Shown here one piece after another: positions 17,401-26,864 of a DNA stretch of 64,000 bases. The position numbers and the translations under genes were made by a program. Each line of letters begins with the position of its first letter. Position 1 is the first letter of the stretch. The notes beneath the pieces were generated by a model. That model did no database searches, had not been told where the DNA came from, and saw only the letters and a program-made list of their open reading frames with translations. The stretch comes from JAFMDF01 sp965277445 (GTDB lineage Bacteria; Bacteroidota; Bacteroidia; Chitinophagales; Saprospiraceae), in contig CBDICY010000001.1 of assembly GCA_965277445.1 (NCBI GenBank), positions 496,001 through 560,000 of the forward strand, in the 5' to 3' direction.

Positions 17401-20400
17401 GCTCCGTTTTCTATTCGATAAACTTTATCCATGCTAACGGTCACCGCAGAACAATTATCTGTTGCCGTTGGATTTCCTAGCTTGGTAATGTCATAGGTAC
17501 AAGTGTGGTGGTCTAAGGCTAAATTTCTAAACGGTAGGGTTGCTGCCGTGAAACTTGGTGGCGTCACATCTTTTAAATTGATGAATTGGGTATCCAATTT
17601 AACTGGGCCACTATTTGGTTGACACCAATCTAAGACATCCCAATAACGGAATAACTTTTTACCACAATCTGCTTCAATTTGTACATCTCTTTTTTGTAAA
17701 ATAAATCCACAAATATATTTTGCGGTATCTAAGTCGATCGTATCAGAAGGAACTAAAACCCCATTGGTTATTTTACCTACTTTGATTCCAGGAATCCCTG
17801 CTTTTTCAAAATTATTAAAATCAGCTTCAGTATCTGTGCCACAAGTTAAGGTTCGATCTGTTGGCTTCACAATGTCATTGGCATCAGAACGGATCAAGAC
17901 AATATTTTGGGTAACTACCGCTTTATTGCCACTACTGTCCGTTGCTGCCCAAGTAACTGCTGCTCTGGTCGTATCACAAACTCCACCATCATTGATGACT
18001 GTTACTTCAGAGAAAACAACTTCAACCTCATTACAATTATCAATTGCTTTTGGTTTAGTCAATGCTAACCCTTCTTCCGTTAAATCAATGTCGCAAACTT
18101 TAAAGGTATCACGGGTTACGCCGCCAAAAATTGGACCGCTGTTATCTGAAATTTCAATTAACGTTCTACAGGTAACACTTTGTACGCCACCATTGCAAAT
18201 ATTAAGGTTTAGGTTTTCATAGTACCGCTTTTCAATATCTACGATTAACTGACCACCATATTTTACAAATTGTTCTTTGGTAACAACTGGGTAAGCAATA
18301 TTTTTTCCACCACCCGTTACAATTACTTTTTCTTGTCCATTTTTATCCAATCCTTTGACGGTGATGAAATAATACATCGTATCAGGAATTGTATCACAAG
18401 TTCTTTCTAATAAATCGTCTGGCGTCAAGGCGACTGTACAGCCTGAACCTAATGGAACACGTACTAAATCATTACAAACATGAGCCGCTCCTTGCACAGC
18501 GAATGTAGCGGTTGCAGTTTTAATCGTATCGGTCTTTAATTTATATTCAATTCTGTATTGACCAATGGCAAACACTTCATCGAAAGACTTATCAAAAGCC
18601 AAGCAAGTATCTTTACAAACAACGCCTTTTGAATTATAAATTCTAACAATCTGCGTATCGACAACTGTTCCACATCCTGCGGTAATGGTAGCAGGGTTAA
18701 TGGTCACCGTAGCAGTCGTTACTTGACAGGTTAATTTAGGCGAGGTAATATTTGGTGGGGTTAATTGGATGTCTCTGTCGATACATTCAAAATTACCATT
18801 CCAACCAATGCCTTTATTATTATCTCCATCCGTAATAAAACGGAAAGTCAAACAGCTACTTTCATTTTTACTTGGGCTACAAGTAGAAGCTACCCAGCCT
18901 CCAGTCTGGCTAACGCCTGAACCAGAGAATTTCCCTAAAAGAGAATCGGTTACTGTTCGTCCATCGTGAACATATAAAGTATCTCCAGCTTCTAAGCCAA
19001 ATTCGCTAAAATTATACCTTAATTGTTGCCATTGATTTTGTGGACAAATAGTGAAAATGTCATCTCTTGGTTTACCCAAGGTATCTGCATATAAACCATC
19101 TACTAATCCATCATCGGTAAAGGTACTCTTATCGTCACAGCAGTTTAAGGAATCTACTCGGTGCATACCATCCGTACCCATAATGAAGGTCATTAAACAT
19201 GGGTCTGGTTGTGGTGGCCCAGGCGTACAATCTGTACAAGCGGGTGGGGGAGCGACAAAATGACAAGATTGTTCATAATGACATAAATTCGTAGCGATTA
19301 AATTATCGGCTCCATTGGTGAACTTAAGCATATATCCTTGTCCATCAGTATGTCGAACGTTAAAGGTATACCGATGTCTATTATCTTCTGAACCATTTTC
19401 TATGGCAACCGCACCAATTGCTACTGGCGTATTATCGCTATTAAAAGCGCCATCGACCATGGTTACTGTCCATGTTTGTCCCGTTTGATTGGTTAAGATC
19501 GTAACCGTTTCGGTGAACTGACCATCTCCAGCATTTGGACTGGACTCATTATTTAAACAAGTACATGGATTGTGAATTTTGATTTGATTGGCTCTTAATA
19601 ACCCAAAATCTACTGCTAGATTTGTTTTGCGGTCTGCATCTCCATCATTGATTGGTTCGCTATATAGTTGTAGCGTCACCAAATCACTCATGACCATGTT
19701 GCCTGTCTGTGTGCCATTATCATCGGAGTTAATATCTGAATTAGTCGTTGCACCCGGCTCATAAAGTCCTGTTCCTCCTATCTGATCAGCGCCTTGTCCA
19801 TTTGAACTTACAAATTGTCTAGGGATATTGACTAATTTTACATAATAATTACCAGGCTTTAAGTTTCCGAAATTATACTCCCCATTCGCCCCTGTTCGCA
19901 TTCTATTGATTTCAATATCATCTTCGCTTTTCTGTCCATCCGCACCAGCTTCGTAAAGTATTACTTCTATATTCGCAAAACCAGGCTCATTGCCTTGTGC
20001 GAAGCCATCATTATTTAAATCGTTCCACACTAAATTTCCAATAGCTAGTGGTTGGAATAAACCAAAATCTAAGGTGAAGTTAGAGTTAACAAAGTTATCT
20101 TCAAACGAAGGTTCGCCCATAAATTCTAAAGTAATCAAATCACTCATCACCATAGCCCCCATTTGTGTACCATTATCTTCGTTGTCTACATCATTATCTG
20201 GGTCTGGTGCGGTTTCAAAAATACCGTTTCCAGTTACTTGATTCACGCCTTCTCCAGTAGAACTGCTAAAGCCTTCGATACCACTATTTAATTTGACATA
20301 ATAATCACCTGGTAATAATCGAACAAAAATGTAATGTCCGTCTTCATCCGTAATGTCTGTAGCAACAGCTATATCATCCGCTGTTCCTTTTTCTCCGTCT

Positions 20401-23400
20401 GGGCCTACTTTGTATAAAATAGCTTCTACATTAGGAATACCAGGTTCATCGGTATCTTTCTTTCCATCATTATTATAATCTTCCCAAACTAAGTTACCTA
20501 ATCGCAATAATTGGAAGAGGCCGAAATCAACTGTTAAATTGGTTTGATCGCTTTTGTCGCCATCGTTGACTGGTTCTGAATGAGAGACTAAGCTAACTAA
20601 ATCACTCATAATCATGTAGTTCATTTGGTTACCATTATCATCATTATCTGCTTCGTTTTGATCTGGACTTGGTGCAGGTTCATAATCGCCAATACCATCT
20701 ACATCCATTACACCTTCTCCTGTAGAACTGCCATATCCAAATGGAATACCGTCCGCTAATTTGACATAATATTCACCTGGTAATAAATGTGTAAATAGGT
20801 AATATCCATCTTTATCTGTCGTATCTCTTTGCAACTCTACATCATCAGCTGTTGCTTTTTCTCCATCAGGGCCTACTTGCAATAAGATGGCTTCAACGCC
20901 AGCAACTCCTTCTTCATCCTTATCGAAAGTGCCGCTATTATCAGAATCTATCCAAACTAAATTTCCTAGAGCCATTAATTCAAACAACCCAAAATCTACG
21001 GACAGATTTGTATTGGAATCTGTATCGCCATCGGTGGTTGGTTCTTGTCCAATACCTAAATTAAGCACATCAGACATAATCATGCTGCCCATTTGACTAC
21101 CATTATCATCATTATCCGTTTCATTTTGATCTGGACTTGGTGCAGGTTCACTTGATCCAGCTCCCGTCACAGTCGAGGTGCCTTCTCCTGTGGAACTCAC
21201 CATATTGGCTGGAATACCACCATTTAATTTGACATAATAATCACCTGGACTTAATTGGTCAAATAAATATGCTCCATCATTACCCGTTGGCATGGATGCT
21301 ACTAAAACATCATCGTCGCCTCCTTTTTCTCCATCTGCTCCCAATTGGTATAATTCTACGGTAACACCAGCGATCCCTTCTTCTGCTGGATCAACTATGC
21401 CATTATTGTTTAGATCATTCCAAACTAAGTTACCAATAGATAAATTAGGCGTAAACCCAAAATCTACACTTAGATTGGTATTGGAATCATCGTCACCATC
21501 GGTAGTTGGTTCGGTACAAATAGCTAAAGTGAAGGTATCACTCATTGCCATGGTTCCCATTTGTGTACCATTATCATCGTTGTTAATATCGGTAGAAGTG
21601 GTTAAACCTGGTTCGTAAATACTAGTTGCTGCGCCCGTTGCGCCCGTACCCGTTGAACTCCTTAAGTTGGTAGGAATGCCATTATTTATTTTGATAAAAT
21701 AAACCCCTTCTACTAAACCAGTAAATAAATAATTACCATCTCTATCGGTGTTCATTCGAGCGATTTCTACATCATTGCCAGTACCTTTGGTGCCATCGCC
21801 ACCAACTTGGTAAAGAATCACTTCTACATCTGGAATTCCAGCTTCTGTACTTTCTGCTAAACCATTATTATTGCCATCTAACCAAACTAAATTACCCACA
21901 CTTAAAGTAGGTAAGAAACCAAAGTCGTATTGATGCGTCAATGTTCCTGCTGCACCAGAAGTTAAGTTAATCGTTGCATAGCCATCAATTATATCGGCAT
22001 CGCTGTCTTTATCGTCACTCGTTTTATCTTTTTCCGTTAATTGAAAATTGGCTAAATCTGCTTGATTAACCGCAATTCGAATAGAATAGGACATTGCTGC
22101 CAAAACTCGATCACCCGTAGTGGTCCAAGTTTGATTGGCGGCACCATCTAGGGTAAAGAAGTATTGCCCTTCTGCACCTGTAGTAGTCGTGGCAACGACT
22201 CTACCGTCTTTCACTAATTCTACCGTCAAACCTGCAATTCCTTTTTCTGAATCGTCTTGAATACCATTGGTATTTTTATCTGCCCACACATAATCGCCTA
22301 AGCACATAAAACTATACAACCCAAAATCTACACTTAGGTTGGTATTATTATCTGTTCCGTCAGGTTCCTGTCCGATGCCTAAATTAACCACACCACTCAT
22401 AATCATGCTACCCATTTGGCTACCATCATCATTATTATTTTGATTATTATTAGGATCAGTTGCTGGTTCTGTACTGCCTTGCCCAATTTCTAAAACAGGT
22501 CCTTGACCTGTAGAACTAACCATTCCCGTAGGAATGCCACCATTTAATTTTACATAATAGTTGCCTGGATTTAAGGGAGAGAATAAATAGTCTCCATCAG
22601 TACCTGTTGGCATAGATGCGACTAATACATCATCGTCGCCTCCTTTTTCACCGTCTGCTCCTAATTGGTATAATTCTACCGTAATGCCAGCAATTCCTTT
22701 TTCTATTGGATCAACTACGCCATTATTATTAACATCATTCCAAACTAAATTACCGATAGATAAGTTAGGGCTAAAGCCAAAATCTACACTTAAATTAGTA
22801 TTAGAATCGTCGTCCCCATCGGTAGTTGGTTCGGTACAAATAGCCAAAGTGAAAGTATCACTCATTACCATAGTACCCATCTGCGTCCCATTATCATCGT
22901 TGTCAATATCAGTAGAAGTGGTTAAACCAGGCTCGTAGCTGTTGGCGTTTGTGCCATCGACACCGCCACCAGTTGAACTATTTAAGTTAGCAGGAATACC
23001 GTCGTTTATTTTAATATAATAAACCCCTTCCGCTAAACCGGTGAATAAGTATTTACCTGCACTATCGGTTGTATCTTTAGCGATTGCTACATCATTTCCA
23101 GCTCCTTTGGTACCATCTCCACCTACTTGATAAAGAATGACTTCTACATCTGGAATACCCGTTTCTGTACTTTCTGCTAATCCATTATTATTACTATCTA
23201 ACCAAACTAGGTTACCGACACATAAAGTTGGTTGGAACCCAAAATCATATTGATGTGCTAAACTTCCAGGTCTTCCAGAAGTTAAGGCAATCGTCGCATA
23301 ATCACCCTCGATGATGGCGTCACTATCTTTCTCATCATCTGTTTGATCCCTATCCGTTAATTTAGATTTGGCAATAGCGGCTTGGTTTAATGGAATTCGG

Positions 23401-26027
23401 ATCACATAATCCATTTCTGGTAGGACTTTGTCACCACTTGTCGTCCATGTTTGATTAGCGGTTCCATCAATAGTAAATAAATATTGTCCACCGTTGCTTG
23501 TGGTAGTAGTAGCGATTACTATATTATTTTTAAGTAATTCAACGGTTAATCCGTCAATGCCTGTTTCTCCATCTTCTTGGATACCATTCAAGTTTTTATC
23601 ACTCCAAACAAAATCTCCTAAACATAAATTAGAGGTGAACCCAAAATCATATTCGTGGGCCGTTTCTCCTGCGCCTCCTGTGGTTAAGGTAATTTTAGCA
23701 TAACCATCTACTGAAGTTGCATCATTGTCTCTTGCATCTCCATTTGCAGAAGCATCGGTATTTGCAGAAGTTGGAATGCTTTCAGATAAATTGCTGTCTG
23801 TGAGTGGAATACGAATACAATATTCCATTGCTGGTAAGACCTTGTCTCCTGAAGTTACCCAGTTTTGATTGGCTGCTCCATCTGCTGTAAAGTAGTACTG
23901 ACCACCATTTTGAGTTGTGGTAGTGGCGATAACCACACCGCCTTTTACCAATTCAACGGTGACGCCATCAATGCCCGTTTCAGTTGGATTTTGGATGCCA
24001 TCTGCATTGGTATCATCCCAAACATAGTTGCCTAGTTCGATAGGTGCTGCTGCACAAGATAATTCTAAATCTCCTAAACCAGCGGCTTTACCAAAAGTAC
24101 CGATTTGAGGATTAAGGGTTCGATTTGGATTAGAATTATATAATTCAAAAACTCTTTCACTTTCACCAGTAATATTACTCAACCACATTGTTCCACCAGT
24201 ATAGAAATCTGTGGGATCCATCACATTAAGCGCAACAGCATTATCGTGTGGGAAAAATGCCAAGCCACCTAAAGAAGTTTCTTGGTGTGTAAAGGCAAAT
24301 TTTTCCCCACTATAAAACTCTCCACCACCTGGTCCTTGACGTATCGTATCTGCATTTACACTTCCTGGTAGATTGTTTAAACCTGCACCCCGACCATCTA
24401 AAGTTTTACCGCCGTTTTCTAGTATAAATGTACCCTTATCGTTATAAGCCCTTAAAATATCTCCGCCAATGTAACCATTCCCTAAAAGCGTATCGCCAAT
24501 AGTAGTCGTAGCCTGTAGATAACCTGTCTGATGACCTGTTCTATCCATAAATGCCAATACCATAGAACCATCTACGTCAAAGGTAATATCAGATAAAATT
24601 GGTTGAGGGCGACACCATCTTGGCCCTTCGGTTGATTCACCAGCTGTATGAATATCGTTGAAATCAGCCGTCCAGGTTTCCCAGTTTTTACAAAGTGTTG
24701 GTGGCCCTGTTTTATTATAAGTTAAATGCACAACTCCTTTTTCATAATTTAAGGACTCATTTAATACCGTCGTGAAACTAGTGCCATCATATTTTTGTAC
24801 AAAAAACTGCATATCACCACCTCCAGCAACTTGACCACTACAAACAAAACCGATGTAAACAGCTCCTTTGTAAACACTTAAACCCCAAGGTCTTACGTCC
24901 TCAGGTGATCCACAACCTTGTGTTGGGTTTTCGATAGCTATGTTTTGCGTAACGGTTTTGCTAGCAATATCAATAGCTACTAAAGACCCATTATTATTTA
25001 AATTGAGGACATATAAGGTTTTTTCATCTTCTGAAATATCCATATCTCCTAGACCAATTTTACCAACGGCATCAAAAGTATGAGGATCATGACTACTAGC
25101 ATCTGGTGCATTCGGCAATAATTCCGTTCGAGGATCTGCACCAACATTAATACCTTCTGCTGCTAAATCCATCCATTCAATTACTTCAGTTGGATTGGCG
25201 TGATTGACTTTATAGATACCACCAATTCCTAAAGGCCCAAAACCTGCATGCCTTTTTAGCATGGATGCCGCATAAACATCTTGACTTGTTCTAGCATAAG
25301 CAATTCCCCAAGTTGTTCCCATTTCTTCATTAAAAGCCAAATGTTTTACATCTGATTTTGTAGCACCAGCGCCATAAGGATAACTCACCAAAACATCCCC
25401 GCTTCCTGATCTACTACCAATGGTTGGTTCGCCACTTATATAACATGGGGTTATTAAATCTGGATTATTATCACAATAAAGGCTAGGGCTGCCAAGGCCC
25501 AAATTGGCACAATCTCCAGTTGTGACAAATTGCACCGTAGTATGACTATTCACTCCCTTAACAGAAGCTTTTGTATATCCCTGCATATTGTCAGGAATCA
25601 TAAATTCTACTCGATACTGATCGTCGGAAAGACCAGCAAACAAATAATTACCGTCAGTATCCGTCGTCGTTGTTTGGACGGCCTCATTTAAGGCGTTGAA
25701 GAGGCTCACTTGAATACCTGCGACTCCATAAACCGTTTGCTCGGTGCTAGTGTCGCCATCAAAATGAATATCTTCCCAAACGATACCACCAATAGCATCT
25801 GCTGCCAAGTTCGTACAGGTTACCCCTGGACTAAAACTTAGTGTGGCTTGACTCGAAAATAATTGATGATTGGAATCGACGAAAGGTTGCAGTTGTAGCT
25901 GCAATTGAGACTTGAGGGATGAAAATACCTTTTCAAAGAAAGTGTCTTTGGTTGTAAAGGATAATAAGAAGACTGCGATAGACAAAGAGATGACCGCTCG
26001 CACGGGTGCAAAAAACATTTTTTTCAT
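14418..26027 (-). CDS. Giant T9SS-secreted SdrD-B repeat protein (3869 aa)
   Basis: A surface or extracellular protein. Residues 1-25 form a signal peptide. One SdrD-B-like domain lies at about 77-155. A propeller-like region with segments such as YVLNLNNNGSLVAIDI spans 200-660. Ten SdrD-B-like domains (VGNLVWLDSNNNG type) fill 664-2146; most carry Asp/Asn-rich calcium-type loops. A CUB-like domain is at about 2274-2412 (FTICPQNQWQQLRYNF, LYVHDG, GKFSGSG). Ig/HYR-like Cys-rich modules run to about 3480. A dockerin-like pair lies near 3510-3580 (STFDLVLISKHILG, VTAFDMVQLRRLIL), a cohesin-like domain at 3640-3770 and a T9SS type A sorting domain at 3786-3869 (YQNQPNPF, ending RKMLRVE). It is probably an adhesin or matrix protein. 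A three-domain block is duplicated in tandem inside it. It is a paralogue of the gene at 27997-45129. Confidence 0.92.
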   Translation of the reverse strand: MKKMFFAPVRAVISLSIAVFLLSFTTKDTFFEKVFSSLKSQLQLQLQPFVDSNHQLFSSQATLSFSPGVTCTNLAADAIGGIVWEDIHFDGDTSTEQTVYGVAGIQVSLFNALNEAVQTTTTDTDGNYLFAGLSDDQYRVEFMIPDNMQGYTKASVKGVNSHTTVQFVTTGDCANLGLGSPSLYCDNNPDLITPCYISGEPTIGSRSGSGDVLVSYPYGAGATKSDVKHLAFNEEMGTTWGIAYARTSQDVYAASMLKRHAGFGPLGIGGIYKVNHANPTEVIEWMDLAAEGINVGADPRTELLPNAPDASSHDPHTFDAVGKIGLGDMDISEDEKTLYVLNLNNNGSLVAIDIASKTVTQNIAIENPTQGCGSPEDVRPWGLSVYKGAVYIGFVCSGQVAGGGDMQFFVQKYDGTSFTTVLNESLNYEKGVVHLTYNKTGPPTLCKNWETWTADFNDIHTAGESTEGPRWCRPQPILSDITFDVDGSMVLAFMDRTGHQTGYLQATTTIGDTLLGNGYIGGDILRAYNDKGTFILENGGKTLDGRGAGLNNLPGSVNADTIRQGPGGGEFYSGEKFAFTHQETSLGGLAFFPHDNAVALNVMDPTDFYTGGTMWLSNITGESERVFELYNSNPNRTLNPQIGTFGKAAGLGDLELSCAAAPIELGNYVWDDTNADGIQNPTETGIDGVTVELVKGGVVIATTTTQNGGQYYFTADGAANQNWVTSGDKVLPAMEYCIRIPLTDSNLSESIPTSANTDASANGDARDNDATSVDGYAKITLTTGGAGETAHEYDFGFTSNLCLGDFVWSDKNLNGIQEDGETGIDGLTVELLKNNIVIATTTTSNGGQYLFTIDGTANQTWTTSGDKVLPEMDYVIRIPLNQAAIAKSKLTDRDQTDDEKDSDAIIEGDYATIALTSGRPGSLAHQYDFGFQPTLCVGNLVWLDSNNNGLAESTETGIPDVEVILYQVGGDGTKGAGNDVAIAKDTTDSAGKYLFTGLAEGVYYIKINDGIPANLNSSTGGGVDGTNANSYEPGLTTSTDIDNDDNGTQMGTMVMSDTFTLAICTEPTTDGDDDSNTNLSVDFGFSPNLSIGNLVWNDVNNNGVVDPIEKGIAGITVELYQLGADGEKGGDDDVLVASMPTGTDGDYLFSPLNPGNYYVKLNGGIPTGMVSSTGQGPVLEIGQGSTEPATDPNNNQNNNDDGSQMGSMIMSGVVNLGIGQEPDGTDNNTNLSVDFGLYSFMCLGDYVWADKNTNGIQDDSEKGIAGLTVELVKDGRVVATTTTGAEGQYFFTLDGAANQTWTTTGDRVLAAMSYSIRIAVNQADLANFQLTEKDKTSDDKDSDADIIDGYATINLTSGAAGTLTHQYDFGFLPTLSVGNLVWLDGNNNGLAESTEAGIPDVEVILYQVGGDGTKGTGNDVEIARMNTDRDGNYLFTGLVEGVYFIKINNGIPTNLRSSTGTGATGAATSIYEPGLTTSTDINNDDNGTQMGTMAMSDTFTLAICTEPTTDGDDDSNTNLSVDFGFTPNLSIGNLVWNDLNNNGIVDPAEEGIAGVTVELYQLGADGEKGGDDDVLVASMPTGNDGAYLFDQLSPGDYYVKLNGGIPANMVSSTGEGTSTVTGAGSSEPAPSPDQNETDNDDNGSQMGSMIMSDVLNLGIGQEPTTDGDTDSNTNLSVDFGLFELMALGNLVWIDSDNSGTFDKDEEGVAGVEAILLQVGPDGEKATADDVELQRDTTDKDGYYLFTHLLPGEYYVKLADGIPFGYGSSTGEGVMDVDGIGDYEPAPSPDQNEADNDDNGNQMNYMIMSDLVSLVSHSEPVNDGDKSDQTNLTVDFGLFQLLRLGNLVWEDYNNDGKKDTDEPGIPNVEAILYKVGPDGEKGTADDIAVATDITDEDGHYIFVRLLPGDYYVKLNSGIEGFSSSTGEGVNQVTGNGIFETAPDPDNDVDNEDNGTQMGAMVMSDLITLEFMGEPSFEDNFVNSNFTLDFGLFQPLAIGNLVWNDLNNDGFAQGNEPGFANIEVILYEAGADGQKSEDDIEINRMRTGANGEYNFGNLKPGNYYVKLVNIPRQFVSSNGQGADQIGGTGLYEPGATTNSDINSDDNGTQTGNMVMSDLVTLQLYSEPINDGDADRKTNLAVDFGLLRANQIKIHNPCTCLNNESSPNAGDGQFTETVTILTNQTGQTWTVTMVDGAFNSDNTPVAIGAVAIENGSEDNRHRYTFNVRHTDGQGYMLKFTNGADNLIATNLCHYEQSCHFVAPPPACTDCTPGPPQPDPCLMTFIMGTDGMHRVDSLNCCDDKSTFTDDGLVDGLYADTLGKPRDDIFTICPQNQWQQLRYNFSEFGLEAGDTLYVHDGRTVTDSLLGKFSGSGVSQTGGWVASTCSPSKNESSCLTFRFITDGDNNKGIGWNGNFECIDRDIQLTPPNITSPKLTCQVTTATVTINPATITAGCGTVVDTQIVRIYNSKGVVCKDTCLAFDKSFDEVFAIGQYRIEYKLKTDTIKTATATFAVQGAAHVCNDLVRVPLGSGCTVALTPDDLLERTCDTIPDTMYYFITVKGLDKNGQEKVIVTGGGKNIAYPVVTKEQFVKYGGQLIVDIEKRYYENLNLNICNGGVQSVTCRTLIEISDNSGPIFGGVTRDTFKVCDIDLTEEGLALTKPKAIDNCNEVEVVFSEVTVINDGGVCDTTRAAVTWAATDSSGNKAVVTQNIVLIRSDANDIVKPTDRTLTCGTDTEADFNNFEKAGIPGIKVGKITNGVLVPSDTIDLDTAKYICGFILQKRDVQIEADCGKKLFRYWDVLDWCQPNSGPVKLDTQFINLKDVTPPSFTAATLPFRNLALDHHTCTYDITKLGNPTATDNCSAVTVSMDKVYRIENGALWEIEAANFTQLACDSFRIRWIAEDACHEQTEIDVITQDVLIEDLTKPSAVCTDKITVSIGTDAIKMHYSAFEAGSYDACGIEKYEVSRDELNWGESVTFDCADVHQEAYVVLRVTDKKGNQSTCWATVIVEDKIKPICSDLADQTGTCDAQHADEFGPSTDTNDDGKMSDSEWVDMTEAQVAFYNANYGDPYCSDNAGKCNELIINQQYQLIPWPCGMLEIKRRVQAIDWMGEGNKSNWVEQKIKIDYKSNWNITFPADWTGTCGADIPSSETFVVNGNCDLLAVEMEEKTFVTDEEACLKVVRTFTVINWCTYQSGDEGITISRDEDEHGLVNYPRIITSLGNEKVGKITYTQILKVIDDQAPVVFIQEPDSCIYALDGDATPYGVEDITPGASPFECDELKTWTARAADCSGEENITWVSKLYRDGELVHQGNSNRIDYVVENKSTYTVEFWAYDGCGNSGGAKTEPKKFWDCKKPTPYCLHGIATELMSSGMIQIWANDLDQGSYDNCSPSEKLDVRIWHLALGSPPTTLAGVRALPKQITFNCTYLGVQDVQVYVIDEEGNWDFCVTNVDVQDNMGACDGREAQLARVEGTIMDWKGNTIEAVQVTVGNDQSMMTPTNGEYAFDLPMNADYTVTPSKDVQPLNGVSTFDLVLISKHILGITQFSNPHQYIAADVNQSGSVTAFDMVQLRRLILNLETEFTNNTSWKFVESKYEFTTENPAAADFPTLSSVNNLAADMQMDFTAIKIGDVNGNAKTNGLSTTESRNTTATFTIETADLDLTAGQQYTVDFSTNELANIEGYQFTLGTGNLQFEQLKNGITSIDNFGLHQLAKGYITTSWNNPQPATRNSQPTNLFTITFTATTNGKLSEQLSLIDRPTVVEAYDTDGELLDVQLNFTNTTTLSNNFELYQNQPNPFVKETNISFFLPAQTEVTLTLRDEVGRLIQEVKENKTAGLQSFTVNSSDLPKGLIYYQISSRFGTQTRKMLRVE
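20977..22306 (-). repeat. Three-domain coding block, copy 2
   Basis: The block encodes SdrD-B-like domains in the order CLGDYVWADKNTNG, VGNLVWLDGNNNG, IGNLVWNDLNNNG. It repeats the block at 22307-23627 domain by domain. The period is about 1.32-1.33 kb (about 440 residues). Confidence 0.75.
22307..23627 (-). repeat. Three-domain coding block, copy 1
   Basis: The block encodes CLGDFVWSDKNLNG, VGNLVWLDSNNNG and IGNLVWNDVNNNG domains in the same order as copy 2. Conserved inserts such as YQVGGDGTKG in the middle domain and YQLGADGEKGGDDD in the third mark the match. Confidence 0.75.
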
Positions 26028-26043
26028 GAGAATAGCCTTACCA
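26028..26043 (-). promoter_or_regulatory. Conserved start-codon leader of giant gene 1
   Basis: On the minus strand TGGTAAGGCTATTCTC lies directly before ATGAA. The second giant gene has TTGGTAAGGGCTATCTC in the same place (45130-45146). The rest of the 50 bases around it differs, so this short motif is selectively shared. It may be a ribosome-binding or post-transcriptional element. Confidence 0.55.
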
Positions 26044-26652
26044 TAAATTGTAAAAAACTGTTCGCACCTATATCAATTCTTTATTAATAGATTAATATAA
26101 ATAACTAACAGCATGAAAAGCCAACGATTAACGCCAGCTTAATAGGGAGTGCTTGAAAATAAAGACAGGTACTTTTTAGTGGTAAGAGACGATGGCCTAA
26201 ATGTATTTAAAACGGACGTTCTGTAATGTGGAGTTTTTTGAGTAGCAATGATGCTGTGTTTTTTAAATCGTCTTTACCAAAATAAAAGTCTAGTATATTT
26301 CAACATACAATTGATTCATGTTTTACAACATTTTTTTGTATATTATAAATATACTTTTTTGCCTAATTTTAATATAAGGGGTATGCAAGGGGGGGGTAAA
26401 TAGTTTATATGTAAATTTAATATACAAAAATGATTCCAAAAACAGCAACTAATATCAAAATTATTTACTATAACTGATTGATTGTTAGTTATGTATGTTG
26501 TTTAATTGCAATTTGATTCCTCTGGGCTTTGACTGTTTTAATACTTGTGGTTATTATGCAATATGTAGGAAGTTGGTTATTAGTTAAAAAGAAGATGATA
26601 GTTAGCCAGGTAAAAAATGATAAAGTAAAAATGACAATTTCATTTAATATCC

Positions 26653-26709
26653 GTGTCCCTTAATTAATCTGTGGTATAAAATCACTACCACGGATTAATA
26701 AAGGGGCAC
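26653..26709. repeat. 24-bp inverted repeat of the CCACGGAT type
   Basis: The left arm 26653-26676 and right arm 26686-26709 match as reverse complements at 21 of 24 positions, with a 9-base loop. The right arm starts TACCACGGATTAATA. The TACCACGGAT word is iterated again at 27732-27770. Confidence 0.65.
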
Positions 26710-26864
26710 TGATCAATATCAATTTTTTATTTGATGCTCTAGACTGTCTAGAAGCCATTTGTTTTAAGGGTTAGTAATAAATTTCTAAAGGCATTAAAAG
26801 GATAAGTATCTTTTGCTCAATTGAAAAGATTTACCAAATTCTCCCTATCTTCGCCGCCAAAAAA

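Larger units (their letters stand above)
26028..26864. other. Divergent intergenic region between giant gene 1 and the exonuclease gene
   Basis: This 837-base region has no ORF of note. It must hold the promoters of both flanking genes. Seen in it are a block near 26143-26192 that resembles the upstream region of the second giant gene, the palindrome GTATATT-ATA-AATATAC (26338-26354), a run of G near 26390 and a large inverted repeat at 26653-26709. Confidence 0.6.

Noticed and set aside
14418..26027. Gram-positive Sdr-type cell-wall protein with sortase anchoring
   Set aside because: There is no LPxTG motif or C-terminal hydrophobic tail; the C-terminus is a T9SS sorting domain.
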